32,016 nucleotides of DNA. Source: Bacteroidales bacterium (GTDB lineage Bacteria > Bacteroidota > Bacteroidia > Bacteroidales > F082). The stretch lies in NCBI GenBank assembly GCA_021647205.1, contig JAKIVD010000033.1, forward strand, positions 1 to 32,016. Direction: 5' to 3'. A model generated the notes under the pieces. That model ran no database searches. It was not told where the DNA came from and saw nothing but the letters and a program-made list of their open reading frames with translations. Of this stretch, positions 31,601 to 32,016 are shown in pieces (position 1 is the stretch's first letter; every line of letters begins with the position of its first letter). Position numbers and translations under genes: made by a program.

Positions 31601-32016
31601 ATATTAAAACCGGTCTCTGTTTTTTTTACAAAGAACTTTTTTTCGTTTCCGGTTTGTATAGGGTAAGTGTATGAAAAAATTGGCATGCTGTTAAATGTAA
31701 CTGCACTATAGGCTTCGACCCCTCCAAGTCGGCTCACATAAAAAGCGTCATCCGTTCCATTGTTTGTTGTAAACTCAATATCAAAAACCCCGGTGCTCAG
31801 ATTGTCATTTGCAAAACGTGAAGTTAAAATATTGGTTTGCAGATCAATACTGTAGGCACGAAGATGAGATGCACCATCAGAAGCCGCAAATGCCCAGTAA
31901 AACTGTCGCCGTGCGGGATCCCATTTAATTATATTCAGACCTTCTGAAACGACAGGTACTCCTTGTGTAATAACTGTTTCACTTTGTATGTTATCAGGGT
32001 CACTGATGTTCAGTCT
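28639..32016 (-). CDS. Very large T9SS-secreted beta-propeller-like protein (5' end outside window)
   Basis: The frame is open from the window edge at 32016 to the stop at 28639, 1125 residues, with the N-terminus missing. The first internal GTG at 31737 is not the start, because about 93 codons upstream are also open and protein-like (for example WDPARRQFYWAFAASDG). Residues up to about 620 show repeated short blocks of strands with segments such as YISPQQKLYITSN, NVYALTRHGVVN and KLYVWDCNND, suggesting a beta-propeller of the WD40/NHL type without clear repeats. The C-terminus (WPNPSAGQLNYELY to SINGVVTTKKIIVE-like end) is a T9SS type A sorting domain. It precedes the beta-helix gene on the same strand by 106 bp. 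Function is unknown. Confidence 0.85.
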   Translation of the reverse strand, partial: RLNISDPDNIQSETVITQGVPVVSEGLNIIKWDPARRQFYWAFAASDGASHLRAYSIDLQTNILTSRFANDNLSTGVFDIEFTTNNGTDDAFYVSRLGGVEAYSAVTFNSMPIFSYTYPIQTGNEKKFFVKKTETGFNMLFCLPFDNNSSTNGQTTVINTDLHQAIASINHSFKSVCSAAIFETTNKLVIGTSPYEGNDIRIIDTHPPYGIIQSLDTDSFDDDQNNPNSMLFSGNSMYVSKVNEIIKLTLSQETYSFVPFEEGFKNFYHKGLVGNSNKLFFINQVRSGIEKLESQLHSDFHQTGTMAYESVYYPDANKIVLFSKLKHDNSTLVMVDATTYGSPLVFDFESPIGDCKYNKYSGDLLVLTHENNNTYLQKFDPATNSFSNVLNVNQPYCSDMYISPQQKLYITSNMRSVLSPVIVIYDANNYNLKKTQNLSVQTYTSDVSSSCDFTFNKATKDVYFTIYHNKADIDPATRASMYGVLGKFEGNYDYTELATTYSNPKHIQWARYTKRADNYGECYFINAGKLYVWDCNNDIQEAEINGSNESFLDIAVDEEKQNVYALTRHGVVNKTGRVYSVGSNNSLSLLAEFGTEGVTGLENNPHSHELMAFTRCNASNLSGMYVLKPEESNPTVTFTSFNNTHFDFMGSFVRQEPGICFNTATNQAIIPNGGYSNFTVMDYVPRDRILLLTTVNWISVPRHLGNTGQNDYEPWPTDEVFTQSSVEDGFATLNLSYNLVNPSDLSAQIVHADYDENEIPVWDYWVPEYLSNIKSIEGYKLEYTPGYESKYFWMEGNVEDEETQIPVYADNDNWVGYFLEEEQDIFDALFGANILSSLTEIRGNVNGMDYYCYKSDEVIWDGPTYGGVTATPWICDQTNRTIRYGGMAMLTAEETADFQWQNSGYPTKKEHRPVVEYFQYEETSSYTPIIIELDYPLNPLELGAFIDTICVGAVALLPEDTAVILRAYLEEGYAPDDIVFQEYFANKSSQNNVVDNYSVFNERTRNFEKRSLKGYVGSSRVYISFKNKGEQNSQTATFNIAVWPNPSAGQLNYELYMPETGRLKITLTDISGKTLSVPVDKNYPEGNLSGTILLTDTGGNLLSPGLYFMSISVNGVVTTKKIIVE

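Overview
The window reads as a chromosomal segment of a Bacteroidota bacterium, probably Bacteroidales/Marinilabiliales-like (the order is inference). The signs are several promoters of the Bacteroidota type (TAnnTTTG at -7, sometimes with TTG/TTTG at -33), two intact-looking genes and one fragment with type IX secretion (T9SS) C-terminal sorting domains, a bTHX ribosomal protein, a transketolase split into two genes, and a GH3/beta-lactamase fusion typical of the phylum. No tRNA, rRNA or CRISPR array was seen.

Left part (1-7.8 kb): the end of an insertion sequence with the first 18 codons of its transposase; a nicotinamide-riboside-kinase-like P-loop kinase downstream of the bifunctional NAD(P)HX repair gene nnrE-nnrD; a decayed DUF433/DUF5615 toxin-antitoxin locus with a deletion fusion and a frameshift; a 57-bp tandem repeat array bracketed by palindromes just upstream of the 23S rRNA methyltransferase gene rlmD; then, on the minus strand, the two transketolase halves followed by shikimate kinase (aroK).

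Middle (7.9-24.7 kb): a GH3/serine-hydrolase fusion, a CDF metal exporter overlapping an unknown membrane protein, a rhomboid protease, a YqgE/AlgH protein, and an 880-residue protein that looks like a fusion of MurL (UDP-MurNAc-L-Ala-L-Glu epimerase) with MurD2 (L-Glu-adding Mur ligase), i.e. an alternative route to D-Glu in peptidoglycan carried in one polypeptide. Then follow a bTHX protein with a long histone-H1-like tail, a TrmH-type RNA methyltransferase, an S9 peptidase, a membrane-anchored TPR protein, fmt, an HU-type DNA-binding protein, a 3-methyladenine DNA glycosylase and an outer-membrane beta-barrel protein. Most are separated by recognisable terminators or promoters.

Right part (24.7-32 kb) is accessory: a 5'-truncated, internally deleted paralogue of a T9SS beta-helix protein whose first codon lies on the core of an integron attC-like site, a small secreted-protein gene interrupted by an in-frame TAA, a full-length T9SS beta-helix/anchor-Q protein, and a very large T9SS protein that runs off the window end.

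The most noteworthy items are the MurL-MurD2 fusion, the attC-like site beside a truncated surface-protein gene, the fused toxin-antitoxin remnant, the 57-bp array and the tailed bTHX protein.
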